From Pseudomonadota bacterium (GTDB taxonomy: Bacteria > Myxococcota_A > Bradymonadia > UBA4248): 37,245 nt of DNA. A program made the position numbers and the translations under genes. Under the pieces are notes generated by a model. It did no database searches. It was not told where the DNA came from and was given only the letters and a program-made list of their open reading frames with translations. Below are positions 23,714 through 31,311 of this stretch, one piece after another. Position 1 is the first letter of the stretch. Every line of letters begins with the position of its first letter. Location of the stretch: the NCBI GenBank assembly GCA_017441205.1, contig JAFRYG010000165.1, positions 1-37,245 of the forward strand, read 5' to 3'.

Positions 23714-26518
23714 TTAAAAAAGCGTATGAGAAATGGCTTTGCCTGTGGGGGTATTGGCTTTGGCGAGTTGTGCCGGTGTACCTTCAAATAGAATCCGGCC
23801 GCCGTTGGGGCCGCCTTCGGGGCCGAGTTCGATAATATGGTGCGACTGTGCGATGAGATCGAGGTTGTGTTCGATGACGATGATGCTTGCGCGGTGTGCG
23901 ACGAGTCGCTGGAGTGCCGTCATGAGGCAGGCGACGTCCTGCATGTGGAGTCCGACGGTGGGCTCGTCGAAGATGAAGAGCGTGCGTGCGTTGTCTTCGG
24001 TGGCGCGTTCGAGGTATGAGGCCAGGCGCAGGCGCTGGAATTCACCACCCGAAAGCGTCGACGTCGATTGCCCGAGGCGGATGTAGCCGAGACCGACATC
24101 GCAGAGTGTGGCCAGAGGGCCGGCAATGGCGCGGTATTCCGCGAAGAAGGCACGGGCTTCCGAGACGGTCATTTCCAGGACGTCCGAGATGTTTTTGCCG
24201 CGGTAACGGATGGCCAGAACGTCGGGAATGAAGCGTTTTCCGCCGCAGGCAGGGCAGGGAACGGTCAGATCGTTCATGAACATCATTTCGATGGTTTTTA
24301 CCCCCAGGCCTTCGCATGCCTGACAGCGGCCCCAGCCGGTATTGAACGAAAAACAGCTGGCGTTGATTTGATTTTCGACGGCATCGGGCTGTCGCGCAAA
24401 GAGCATTCGGATGTCGGAGAATGCTTTGGTCATGGTGGCTACGCAGGCTCTGAGAGATCGTCCGAGGGCTCCCTGTCCCATCATGATGATGTCGTCGAAC
24501 TGCTCCAGACCCAGAATTCTGGCGGTGGAATCGAATTCGACGGTGATTTTGTCGTCCTCGCTGTCGTCGGAAGGCGCATTGGCATGTTCCGGGTCGCGCA
24601 TGAGCCAGGTCTGATAAAGGACGTCGTGGATGAGCGTCGATTTGCCGGAACCGCTGACGCCGACGACGGTCACGATTTGGCCGAGCGGGATATCGACCGA
24701 GATGTTTTTGAGGTTGTGGATGGAGGCGTTTTCGATGCGGATTTTGCGGTGTGTCGGGAGTGCGGAAGTGTTGAGTTTCGTTCGGGATTCGGTTCGCAGC
24801 ATGTGTCCGGTCGGCGTATCGCTCTGATGCAATCCGGGGACATCCCCTTCAAAAATGATCTTTCCGCCGCCTTCGCCGCCGGCCGGTCCCAGTTCGATGA
24901 TATGATCTGCCTGTTCGATGACGTCGGTATCGTGTTCGACGACGACGAGCGTGTTTCCGAGTTCCTGAAGGGATTTCATGACGCGGATGAGGCGCATGCT
25001 GTCGATGGGATGCAGGCCGGCTGTGGGTTCATCCAGAACGTAAAGCGTATCGGTCAGGCCGCGTCCCAGTCCGCACGAAAGATGAAGACGCTGGCATTCT
25101 CCGCCCGAAAGCGTCTTGCTTTTGCGGTTGAGCGTCAGATAACCCAGACCGACGCCATTGAGCGTTTTCAGGCGCAGGAGGATGTCTTCCCATGGGGTGA
25201 GCGATCCCGTGTTTTTGAGCAATTCCTGTGGGATGGAGGAGAAGAAATCCAGGGCTTCCGAAACCGTCATGCGCATGACGTCGACGAAGGATTTTCCACA
25301 GAGATCGATATTTCGCGCGATGGAGGACATGCCGGAACCATCGCATGCCTCGCAGGGGGTATAGCCGCGGAATCGGGCCAGCTGAATGCGGGCCGTGAAT
25401 TTCTGGTTCTTCGACATGAGCATTTCGAAGTATCCCATCACGCCCTTGTAGGGCGGTTTTCCGAACATAACGAGTTCCTGCTGTTCGCGGGTCAGGTTCA
25501 GGAAAGGGACGTCGGTGGGGATGGACATGCGTTTGCAGAAGCCCAGCAGCTGCGTCTTTCGGCTGTGCGTGGAAGGCGTGCGAAGGGGAATGACGGCGTC
25601 GTTCTGGATGCTCAGATTCGGATTGATGACGCGGTTCCAGTCGATGCCGCTGACGGAACCGAATCCGGTACAGACCGGACATGCGCCGAGTGTGGAATTG
25701 GGGTCGAAGTTTTCGGGCCTGAGCGGCGGATAGATTTCACCGCATTGGCGGCATGTATATCGGCGGTCGAATGTGATCGTGATGACGTCATCGGGGTCGA
25801 GAATATCGACTTTGAGGCGGCTTTCGCCGAGCTGAAAACCTTCTTCGAGGGCTTCGGCCATGCGGCCGTCCAGGCCTTTTTCGGGATGATAGACGACGCG
25901 ATCGATGAGGACAGAGAACTGCCGCGCATCGAGCAGCTGTTCGATATCGCCTTCCTGGAGTTCGATAATTTTGTGGTCGTTCCAGAGGCGGTGATAACCG
26001 CCGGCCGCCAGCGCAGAAAGCCGTTGTGCGGCAGATTCACCCTCCGAAAGCCTGACTTCCGCATAGACGACGATCTTGAGCTTGCGGCCGAATTCAGCAA
26101 GACGGCGGTCGATCTCGGTATCCGTATCGCGCCCGACTTCGCCGCCGCAGTGGACGCAGTGCAGTGATGCGGCATTGGCAAAAAGCTGCGCGATATGGAC
26201 GAGGAGTTCCGTCACGGTGGCGATGGTCGATCTGGGATGATCGAAACTGCTTTGCTGGCGCAGGGCAATGGCCGGAAGGCAATTTTCGATGCGCTCAATG
26301 GGGGGCTTGGGCATTTCGTCCAGAAACATCCGGACGTATGTCGACATGGATTCCAGAAATCTGCGCTGTCCCTCGGCATAGAGCGTGTCGAATGCAAGAC
26401 TGGATTTGCCGGAACCGCTTACACCCGTCAGTACGGTGAGTTCCCGCATGGGAATCCGGCAGGTGATGTTTTTCAGATTATTGGTTTTGACGCCGAAAAG
26501 ATTGATCGATTTCTGCAT
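23714..26518 (-). CDS. uvrA: UvrA-family excinuclease ATPase (divergent, possible paralogue)
   Basis: 934-aa protein with the complete UvrA layout. First ABC domain: Walker A 'GVSGSGKSS' (32-40), first zinc module with CVHCGG (about 120-125), a second Cys pair set 'CRQCGEIYPP...CPVCTGFG', and signature 'LSGGECQRLHLS'. Second ABC domain: Walker A 'GVSGSGKSTL', zinc module 'CQACEGLG...CPACGGKRF', and signature 'LSGGEFQRLRLA'. UvrA binds damaged DNA and loads UvrB in nucleotide excision repair. Several invariant-looking stretches differ from canonical UvrA (for example VRMFLDEMPKPP and HPRSTIAT instead of the usual ARQFL and NPRST(V)GT), so this may be a paralogue. No Shine-Dalgarno precedes the ATG: heptamer repeats reach to within a few bases of it. 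Confidence 0.88.
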   Translation of the reverse strand: MQKSINLFGVKTNNLKNITCRIPMRELTVLTGVSGSGKSSLAFDTLYAEGQRRFLESMSTYVRMFLDEMPKPPIERIENCLPAIALRQQSSFDHPRSTIATVTELLVHIAQLFANAASLHCVHCGGEVGRDTDTEIDRRLAEFGRKLKIVVYAEVRLSEGESAAQRLSALAAGGYHRLWNDHKIIELQEGDIEQLLDARQFSVLIDRVVYHPEKGLDGRMAEALEEGFQLGESRLKVDILDPDDVITITFDRRYTCRQCGEIYPPLRPENFDPNSTLGACPVCTGFGSVSGIDWNRVINPNLSIQNDAVIPLRTPSTHSRKTQLLGFCKRMSIPTDVPFLNLTREQQELVMFGKPPYKGVMGYFEMLMSKNQKFTARIQLARFRGYTPCEACDGSGMSSIARNIDLCGKSFVDVMRMTVSEALDFFSSIPQELLKNTGSLTPWEDILLRLKTLNGVGLGYLTLNRKSKTLSGGECQRLHLSCGLGRGLTDTLYVLDEPTAGLHPIDSMRLIRVMKSLQELGNTLVVVEHDTDVIEQADHIIELGPAGGEGGGKIIFEGDVPGLHQSDTPTGHMLRTESRTKLNTSALPTHRKIRIENASIHNLKNISVDIPLGQIVTVVGVSGSGKSTLIHDVLYQTWLMRDPEHANAPSDDSEDDKITVEFDSTARILGLEQFDDIIMMGQGALGRSLRACVATMTKAFSDIRMLFARQPDAVENQINASCFSFNTGWGRCQACEGLGVKTIEMMFMNDLTVPCPACGGKRFIPDVLAIRYRGKNISDVLEMTVSEARAFFAEYRAIAGPLATLCDVGLGYIRLGQSTSTLSGGEFQRLRLASYLERATEDNARTLFIFDEPTVGLHMQDVACLMTALQRLVAHRASIIVIEHNLDLIAQSHHIIELGPEGGPNGGRILFEGTPAQLAKANTPTGKAISHTLF

Positions 26519-26520
26519 TT

Positions 26521-26542
26521 GAAGTTGGGAGTTGGGAGTTGG
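26521..26542. repeat. Heptamer repeat (GTTGGGA)n
   Basis: Three GTTGGGA-type units, the complement of the AACTCCC units at 3361-3395. They abut the start codon of the uvrA-like gene and occupy the place of its ribosome binding site. Confidence 0.65.
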
Positions 26543-26565
26543 TGATGCGTGATGAATCGTTGTTA

Positions 26566-26591
26566 GAGACGTGCAGTCCGCACGTCTGTAC
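26566..26591. repeat. Dispersed palindrome (GAGACGTG family), variant copy
   Basis: AGACGTGC-agtcc-GCACGTCT followed by GTAC: the same outer arms as the other copies, but with the inner arm base pair and loop changed on both sides together. Confidence 0.65.
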
Positions 26592-26607
26592 TTAGTGAAT
26601 AGAGTTA

Positions 26608-26639
26608 GAGACGTGTCGCGACACGTCTGTACAGATTAT
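26608..26639. repeat. Dispersed palindrome (GAGACGTG family), copy 2
   Basis: Identical over 32 bases to 22339-22370, including the 3' GTACAGATTAT that is outside the palindrome. It lies 16 bp from the variant copy, downstream of the maf-like gene. Confidence 0.8.
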
Positions 26640-26652
26640 TTTGGGGTAATGC

Positions 26653-27231
26653 TTAAAAAATCAGATCGTACTTTGGATCGAGTCCAACGATAATCCGATT
26701 GAGCCGCATCATCGGCAATCCCTGGATGGCCGTGGGATCATCGCATTCTATGGCCGAAAACAGCCTTGGACCGCGTGATTCTATCATGAACGAACCTGCA
26801 CAATCGATCGGCATATCCGCCTCGACGTAGGCCCGAATCGTTTCGTCGCTCAAATCCTCGCGAAAATGCAGCTTCGCGCGGTTCTGGTATTCCACGCAAT
26901 TTCCCTCGAGGACGACGGCAACGCCGGTGGCCAGAATGGCCGTATGACCGCGCAGCGATTTCAGCTGTTCACATGCGGCATCGACGGATCCCGGTTTGCC
27001 CAGCAGCCGCTCGCCATCGACCAGCCCCTGATCGCTTCCAATGACGATATCGTGGGGATGGTTTCGTGCGACGGACAGGGCTTTGTTTCGGGAATGGAAC
27101 GCAATGAGGTCGAGCGGATGGAGCCCGGGCACTTGTTTTTCTTCATAATCCGGCGCGATACAGGTGACTTCGTAGCCTGCGTCCGCCATGAGCTTTTTGC
27201 GGTATTTACTCGTACTTGCCAGTATAATCAT
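26653..27231 (-). CDS. maf: Maf/YceF-family nucleotide pyrophosphatase
   Basis: 192-aa cytoplasmic house-cleaning enzyme that hydrolyses non-canonical nucleoside triphosphates to monophosphates. I use the ATG at 27231, which starts 'MIILASTSKYRKKLM', the conserved Maf N-terminus. An upstream frame to 27282 would translate a REP-like element. Motifs: 'ASTSKYRKKL' (phosphate loop), 'YEEKQ', 'VIGSDQGLVDG' (Asp of the catalytic site), 'LGKPG' and 'CAGSF'. The SDQ and CAGSF motifs and the 'DPTAIQGLPMMRL' ending match the YceF branch, whose E. coli member prefers 7-methyl-GTP (from memory). GGA is 7 nt upstream. It precedes the uvrA-like gene in the same direction, with 134 bp of repeats between. 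Confidence 0.9.
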   Translation of the reverse strand: MIILASTSKYRKKLMADAGYEVTCIAPDYEEKQVPGLHPLDLIAFHSRNKALSVARNHPHDIVIGSDQGLVDGERLLGKPGSVDAACEQLKSLRGHTAILATGVAVVLEGNCVEYQNRAKLHFREDLSDETIRAYVEADMPIDCAGSFMIESRGPRLFSAIECDDPTAIQGLPMMRLNRIIVGLDPKYDLIF

Positions 27232-27249
27232 CGTTTTCCGTTTGTGGTG

Positions 27250-27328
27250 GCTCACCTTGTGCCGCCGATCTTCGGGCGGCACTACGGTTCGCGTGCATGG
27301 CTATTGGCCGGCGGCCAATACGCCATGC
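27250..27328 (-). repeat. REP-like palindromic doublet D
   Basis: On the minus strand: hairpin GCATGGC-GTATTGGCC / GGCCAATA-GCCATGC, then GCGAAC, then hairpin GTAG-TGCCGCC / GGCGGCA, then GTGAGC. It occupies the gap between the CoA-transferase stop and the maf start. Confidence 0.7.
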
Positions 27329-27358
27329 AATGCCTGTTGTGGTGTGATGCAGCCCAAA

Positions 27359-28546
27359 CTATTCCAAATCCTTGTCCTGAACCATTCGCGATGCTTCTTT
27401 TTCAGAACAGGCCAGGATTTCCTGCAGGTAGTGTTCCGTATCTGCTCCGAGGATTGGGGAGGGCCGGTACTGGATTTCGTTGTCGCTCAGCCGGACGGCA
27501 GATGCAATACACCGGACATCTCCTGCCGTCGGGTGATGTATGGTCGTGACGATGTTTCTTCCCTTGACCTGCGGATGTTCGAGAGCCTGGGACATGTTGT
27601 TGATGGGGCCTGTCGGGACGCCGGAATCCATCAGATACCTGCACCAGTGATCTACTGGTTTTTGCGAAGTCACTGCGTTGATGCAGTCTTCGAGTGCGGG
27701 CCAGTTCTGAACGCGCAGGCGGTTGGTCAGAAATCTCGGATCTTTGGCCAGTTCCGGGATTCCCAGTGCTGTCGCCAGCTTTTCGAAGAGGAGGTCATTT
27801 CCGGCGGCGATGTTGAATATTCCGTCCGAGGCTTTGAACGAGGCGAACGGGCTTGCGGCATGATGGTGATTGCCGATGGCCTGGGGTACTTCGCCGGTAT
27901 TGAGCGTGCGAGTGGCTGCGTTTTCGAGGATGGCCATGAGAATGTCGAACATGGCAATATCGACCTGCTGACCGCGGCCGATCTTTTCGCGCTGATAAAG
28001 TGCAGCCAGACATCCGATGGCAGCAAAGACGCCGGTGTCGACGTCGGCGATGCTCATGCCGACTTTGCTGGGATGTTCGGGATCGGGGCCGGTAATGCTC
28101 ATCATGCCGGTAATGCCCTGAATGATCAGGTCGTATGCGGGTTTGAGTGCATGGGGGCCCGTATGTCCGTATCCCGAGCACGAGCAATAAATGAGGCGTG
28201 GATTGCGTTTGGACAAGGTTTCATAAGACAATCCGAGATGATCCATGACGCCGGGTTTGAAGTTTTCGACGAGGACGTCTGCGGTATCGATGAGTCTGAG
28301 CAAAAAATCCATGGCTTTGGGATTTTTCAGGTTCAGAACGACGCTTTTTTTGCCCCGGTTTACGCTGATAAAATAGAGGCTCTCGCCATTGACGAACGGG
28401 CCGTAGGCCCTGGAATCGTCCCCTTTGCCGGGGCGCTCGATTTTGATCACTTCTGCCCCCAGATCTGCGAGCATCATGGTGCAGAACGGACCGGCGAGGA
28501 TGCGGCTGAAGTCAATGACACGAATTCCCTGAAGTGTTGTGGTCAT
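27359..28546 (-). CDS. CaiB/BaiF family (class III) CoA-transferase, copy 2
   Basis: 395-aa cytoplasmic enzyme of the family III CoA-transferases, which move CoA between carboxylic acids through an aspartyl-CoA thioester. The N-terminal 'LQGIRVIDFSRILAGPFCTMMLADLGAEVIKIE' is the family hallmark. The nucleophile is probably Asp168 in 'GMSIADVDTGVFAA'. 'LNLKNP' and 'VLVENFKPGVMDHLG' are also typical. It starts 15 bp after the stop of an adjacent paralogue and is very similar to it along the whole length, so the pair arose by tandem duplication and may form a heteromer or serve two substrates. The substrate cannot be told from sequence. No acyl-CoA dehydrogenase or ligase is adjacent. Confidence 0.92.
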   Translation of the reverse strand: MTTTLQGIRVIDFSRILAGPFCTMMLADLGAEVIKIERPGKGDDSRAYGPFVNGESLYFISVNRGKKSVVLNLKNPKAMDFLLRLIDTADVLVENFKPGVMDHLGLSYETLSKRNPRLIYCSCSGYGHTGPHALKPAYDLIIQGITGMMSITGPDPEHPSKVGMSIADVDTGVFAAIGCLAALYQREKIGRGQQVDIAMFDILMAILENAATRTLNTGEVPQAIGNHHHAASPFASFKASDGIFNIAAGNDLLFEKLATALGIPELAKDPRFLTNRLRVQNWPALEDCINAVTSQKPVDHWCRYLMDSGVPTGPINNMSQALEHPQVKGRNIVTTIHHPTAGDVRCIASAVRLSDNEIQYRPSPILGADTEHYLQEILACSEKEASRMVQDKDLE

Positions 28547-28561
28547 AAAAATATCCGATAT

Positions 28562-29752
28562 TTATTCAAATTCTTTGTTATCGACGATTCTTTGGGCTTC
28601 CTCGATGGTACATCCGAGGATTTCGGCGATGTAATCGACCGAATCTTCGCCAACGGTGGGGGAGGATTCGTAGGATTCGCGCGTGCCTTCACTCAGATGA
28701 ACCGGTGATGCAATACATTTGACATCTCCGACTTCGGGATGATGAATCGTTGTGACGATATTCCTCGCCTGAATCTGCGGATGATTCAATGCCTGATCCA
28801 TGTGGTTGAGCGGACCTGCCGGAACGCCGGCTTTATCGAGGATTTCACACCATTCGGCGATGGTCTTTTTGGATGCTGCCGCATTCAGACGAGCTTCCAG
28901 ATCGGGCCAGTGCTGCAGCCTGGAATCGTTCGTCAGGAATCTGGGATCGGCGGCCATATCGGGATCTTCGAGGGCTGCGGCGAGTTTTGCAAAGAGGGTA
29001 TCATTCCCGGCGGCAATGTTGAAGAATCCATCACTGGCCCGGATGGATGCAAACGGACAGATCGTGACATGCCGGTTGCCAATGGCAGTTGGCGGTTTTC
29101 CGGTATTGAGCGTTCGGGTGGCTGCGTTTTCGAGGATCGCCATCAGAACATCAAAGAGGGCGATGTCGATCTGTTGTCCGTGACCGGTTTTTTCGCGCTG
29201 ATAAAGGGCGGCAATGCATCCGAGGGCTGCAAACATGCCGGTGTCGATGTCTGCGACACTCATTCCAACTTTGCTGGGGTGCTCCGGGTCTGGCCCGGTA
29301 ATACTCATCATGCCGGTGATGCCCTGAATGATGAGATCGTAGGCAGGCATTGCGGCACAGGGGCCAGTCTGTCCGTATCCCGAGCAGGAACAGTAGATGA
29401 GCCGGGGATTGCGTTTGGAAAGTGTCTGATACGAAAAACCGAGTCGATCCATGACGCCGGGTTTGAAGTTTTCGACGACGATATCGGCGGTATCGATAAG
29501 ATCAAGGACGAATTTGCGGGCCTCCGGATTTTTCAGGTTCAGGGAGATGCTTTTTTTTCCTCGGTTGACGCTGATAAAATACAGGCTTTCATTTTCGAGG
29601 AATGGTCCGTATGCCCGGGAATCATCCCCGGAGCCTGGGCGTTCGATTTTAATGACTTCGGCGCCGAGGTCGGCGAGCATCATGGTGCAGTAGGGACCGG
29701 CGAGAAAGCGCGTAAAATCGACGACGCGAATACCTTCGAGAGCTAGGGACAT
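28562..29752 (-). CDS. CaiB/BaiF family (class III) CoA-transferase, copy 1
   Basis: 396-aa paralogue of the next gene and first in the pair. Family hallmark 'LEGIRVVDFTRFLAGPYCTMMLADLGAEVIKIE' at the N-terminus; probable nucleophile Asp in 'GMSVADIDTGMFAA'. The C-termini of the two copies are also alike ('EILGCTIEEAQRIVDNKEFE' versus 'EILACSEKEASRMVQDKDLE'), and both keep the same active-site context, so neither looks decayed. AGGA lies about 9 nt before the ATG. A 284-bp gap separates it from the divergent cytidine deaminase gene. Carnitine, oxalate and bile-acid transferases are all members of the family; nothing here favours one. Confidence 0.92.
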   Translation of the reverse strand: MSLALEGIRVVDFTRFLAGPYCTMMLADLGAEVIKIERPGSGDDSRAYGPFLENESLYFISVNRGKKSISLNLKNPEARKFVLDLIDTADIVVENFKPGVMDRLGFSYQTLSKRNPRLIYCSCSGYGQTGPCAAMPAYDLIIQGITGMMSITGPDPEHPSKVGMSVADIDTGMFAALGCIAALYQREKTGHGQQIDIALFDVLMAILENAATRTLNTGKPPTAIGNRHVTICPFASIRASDGFFNIAAGNDTLFAKLAAALEDPDMAADPRFLTNDSRLQHWPDLEARLNAAASKKTIAEWCEILDKAGVPAGPLNHMDQALNHPQIQARNIVTTIHHPEVGDVKCIASPVHLSEGTRESYESSPTVGEDSVDYIAEILGCTIEEAQRIVDNKEFE

Positions 29753-29905
29753 AAATGATTATCCTGAGTATGGATTAATAGTATTTGCAGGTGTTCAGAT
29801 GTACACCTCAAAGGCGTTTCTCTATCAAAGTGTATGAAACGTCAAGCAGGCGAGAGCGAAGAGTTGCGAAAAAATACAGAAAACCTGCGAATAATATGGA
29901 TTTTT

Positions 29906-29934
29906 TTGACAAACGTCAGTGGCTGGCGTAGAGA
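29906..29934 (+). promoter_or_regulatory. Candidate promoter of the cytidine deaminase gene
   Basis: A perfect TTGACA (29906-29911), 17-nt spacer and TAGAGA (29929-29934). Transcription would start close to 29941, at the foot of the first leader hairpin. Confidence 0.55.
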
Positions 29935-29938
29935 ATTA

Positions 29939-30022
29939 ATTCCGTGATGAATGGAAGATATCATCGCGGAATCCAATCCATCAAAATGATGATGTTTGAT
30001 TCATGAGCGCAGGGATTTGCGC
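29939..30022 (+). promoter_or_regulatory. Structured leader of cdd: two hairpins with ANGGA loops
   Basis: Hairpin 1 pairs 29939-29950 with 29961-29972 (12 bp, one U-G) and its loop contains AUGGA. Hairpin 2 pairs GCGCA (30007-30011) with TGCGC (30018-30022) and presents AGGGAUU. It ends 3 nt before the AAGG ribosome binding site. Both loops fit the CsrA target motif ANGGA. Confidence 0.4.
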
Positions 30023-30036
30023 ACGAAGGTTTGATT

Positions 30037-30429
30037 ATGACAATTGAAGAATTAAAACAGCTTGCTCGTCAGATGCAGGAGCGCGCCTATTGTCCTTATT
30101 CGCATTTTCCGGTAGGTGCGGTGCTTGAGTGTACGGATGGTTCTGTTTATACGGGATGCAACATTGAGAATTCGTCGTATCCTGCGGGGAGCTGTGCGGA
30201 ACGCGTTGCGGTATCGAAGGCTGTGAGCGAAGGGAACACGTCATTCAGGCGGATAGTTATCGTTGCAAATACGGATGATATATGTGTTCCCTGCGGCATG
30301 TGCCGTCAGTTTATGCAGGAATTCAGTCCCAATCTTGAGGTCATCTGCATGAATGCCAAAGGTGAGACGAAGGCGTATTTTCTGAGTGAATTGCTGCCGT
30401 ACCAGTTTGACGGCAGCTGTCTGAGGTAA
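30037..30429 (+). CDS. cdd: Cytidine deaminase
   Basis: 130-aa cytoplasmic zinc enzyme that deaminates cytidine and deoxycytidine to uridine and deoxyuridine in pyrimidine salvage. The zinc site is clear: Cys53 and catalytic Glu55 in 'GSCAERVA', Cys86 and Cys89 in 'VPCGMCRQ'. 'YCPYSHFPVGAVL' (18-30) and 'GCNIENSSYPA' (40-50) are the substrate-binding segments. The length is that of the homotetrameric, three-Cys type. I use the ATG at 30037 because AAGG is 7 nt upstream; an in-frame TTG at 30031 is too close to it. The stop is 3 bp from the stop of the convergent lipoprotein gene. Confidence 0.96.
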   Translation: MTIEELKQLARQMQERAYCPYSHFPVGAVLECTDGSVYTGCNIENSSYPAGSCAERVAVSKAVSEGNTSFRRIVIVANTDDICVPCGMCRQFMQEFSPNLEVICMNAKGETKAYFLSELLPYQFDGSCLR

Positions 30430-30432
30430 GAT

Positions 30433-31182
30433 TTATTCCATCGTCTTTTCTTCAGTTCTGAATTCGATTGTATTGGGCTGAAGAGAGAGTGTGCAGTGTG
30501 TGCCGACGACTGAGCTTCCCCGAGGGGCGACGTCATAGGTCAGGATATAACTTCCGTCGGCCTGCTCCAGCAGTTGCGGGCCGTCGGTTCCTCGTTCACC
30601 GCTGTTCATGTATTTTTCGTTGCCGAAAGCGATAATCGAGGTCATATAGACCATGTATTTGGTCCATTTTTCAATTCTGTCGGGATTATTTTTCGCTTCC
30701 CTGAGCATCAGGTCGTACAGCGGTTTGGCATCATTCCATGCGCCTTTTGCGATGATTTTTTTCTGTTCCATGTCGACGAGGAATGCATCTGCAGCGTCAG
30801 GATCTTTATCCAAAACGTTTGGATTGGGTTCAGGCGAAGGGTATCGCATGATGAGCCAGGAACCGTAGTGTTCCGAAGACGTATCGAAATCCCGTTGTTT
30901 TCCGGTCTTTTGTTGAATGAGCTGGCTGGCTTGATCAAACAATGCCTGGATTTCCGGGTGTTTTTGTTCCTGAGAGTAAAAGCGCCATCGAAGGGCAGGC
31001 TGAGTTTCGTTCATTTTTTTTTCTTCCTGTGTGACTTCCGGCGCGGGCTGGGATGCAGATGTATCCGATGCTGCATCGGCACTGGTATTTCTTTCGACGG
31101 GGGGCAGATCGGAACGATGCTGACAGGAAACCAGGAGGGCGCCGATGATGAGGCAAAAAACTGTCCAGGTGAATTTCTTCAT
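30433..31182 (-). CDS. Hypothetical lipoprotein
   Basis: 249-aa predicted lipoprotein of unknown function. The start at 31182 (AGAGG 6 nt upstream) gives a 20-residue signal ending LLVSC. An upstream frame to 31272 would run through the terminator region and is rejected. After a polar linker (Asp/Ser/Ala-rich, to about residue 65) there is a mixed alpha/beta domain with Trp and Tyr, 'PALRWRFYSQEQKHPEIQALFDQA' being the first helix region, and a beta-strand tail. No family recognised. It is separated from the pil-linked lipoprotein by a terminator, so it is probably transcribed on its own. Confidence 0.75.
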   Translation of the reverse strand: MKKFTWTVFCLIIGALLVSCQHRSDLPPVERNTSADAASDTSASQPAPEVTQEEKKMNETQPALRWRFYSQEQKHPEIQALFDQASQLIQQKTGKQRDFDTSSEHYGSWLIMRYPSPEPNPNVLDKDPDAADAFLVDMEQKKIIAKGAWNDAKPLYDLMLREAKNNPDRIEKWTKYMVYMTSIIAFGNEKYMNSGERGTDGPQLLEQADGSYILTYDVAPRGSSVVGTHCTLSLQPNTIEFRTEEKTME

Positions 31183-31271
31183 AATTAACCTCTGAAAGAT
31201 CCAACTGCAATGTGATGTAACACTAACCCTGGTGATTCTGCAATCTGGATTATGAAGTCTGGTTTTGGGCA

Positions 31272-31300
31272 TAAAAAAAGCTCCGGAAATATCCGGAGCT
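31272..31300 (-). terminator. Intrinsic terminator of the pil operon
   Basis: AGCTCCGGA and TCCGGAGCT pair perfectly (9 bp, 4-nt loop), followed on the minus strand by seven T. It ends the pilO-pilP-pilQ-lipoprotein transcript. Confidence 0.9.
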
Positions 31301-31311
31301 GGAAGATTGTT

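Noticed and set aside
24068..26167. 699-codon open frame on the plus strand
   Set aside because: It is antisense to the uvrA-like gene, which has all UvrA motifs; the long frame comes from codon bias on the opposite strand.
27188..28708. 506-codon open frame on the plus strand, and a 335-codon one at 28739-29746
   Set aside because: Both are antisense to the CoA-transferase genes and have no recognisable domain or ribosome binding site.
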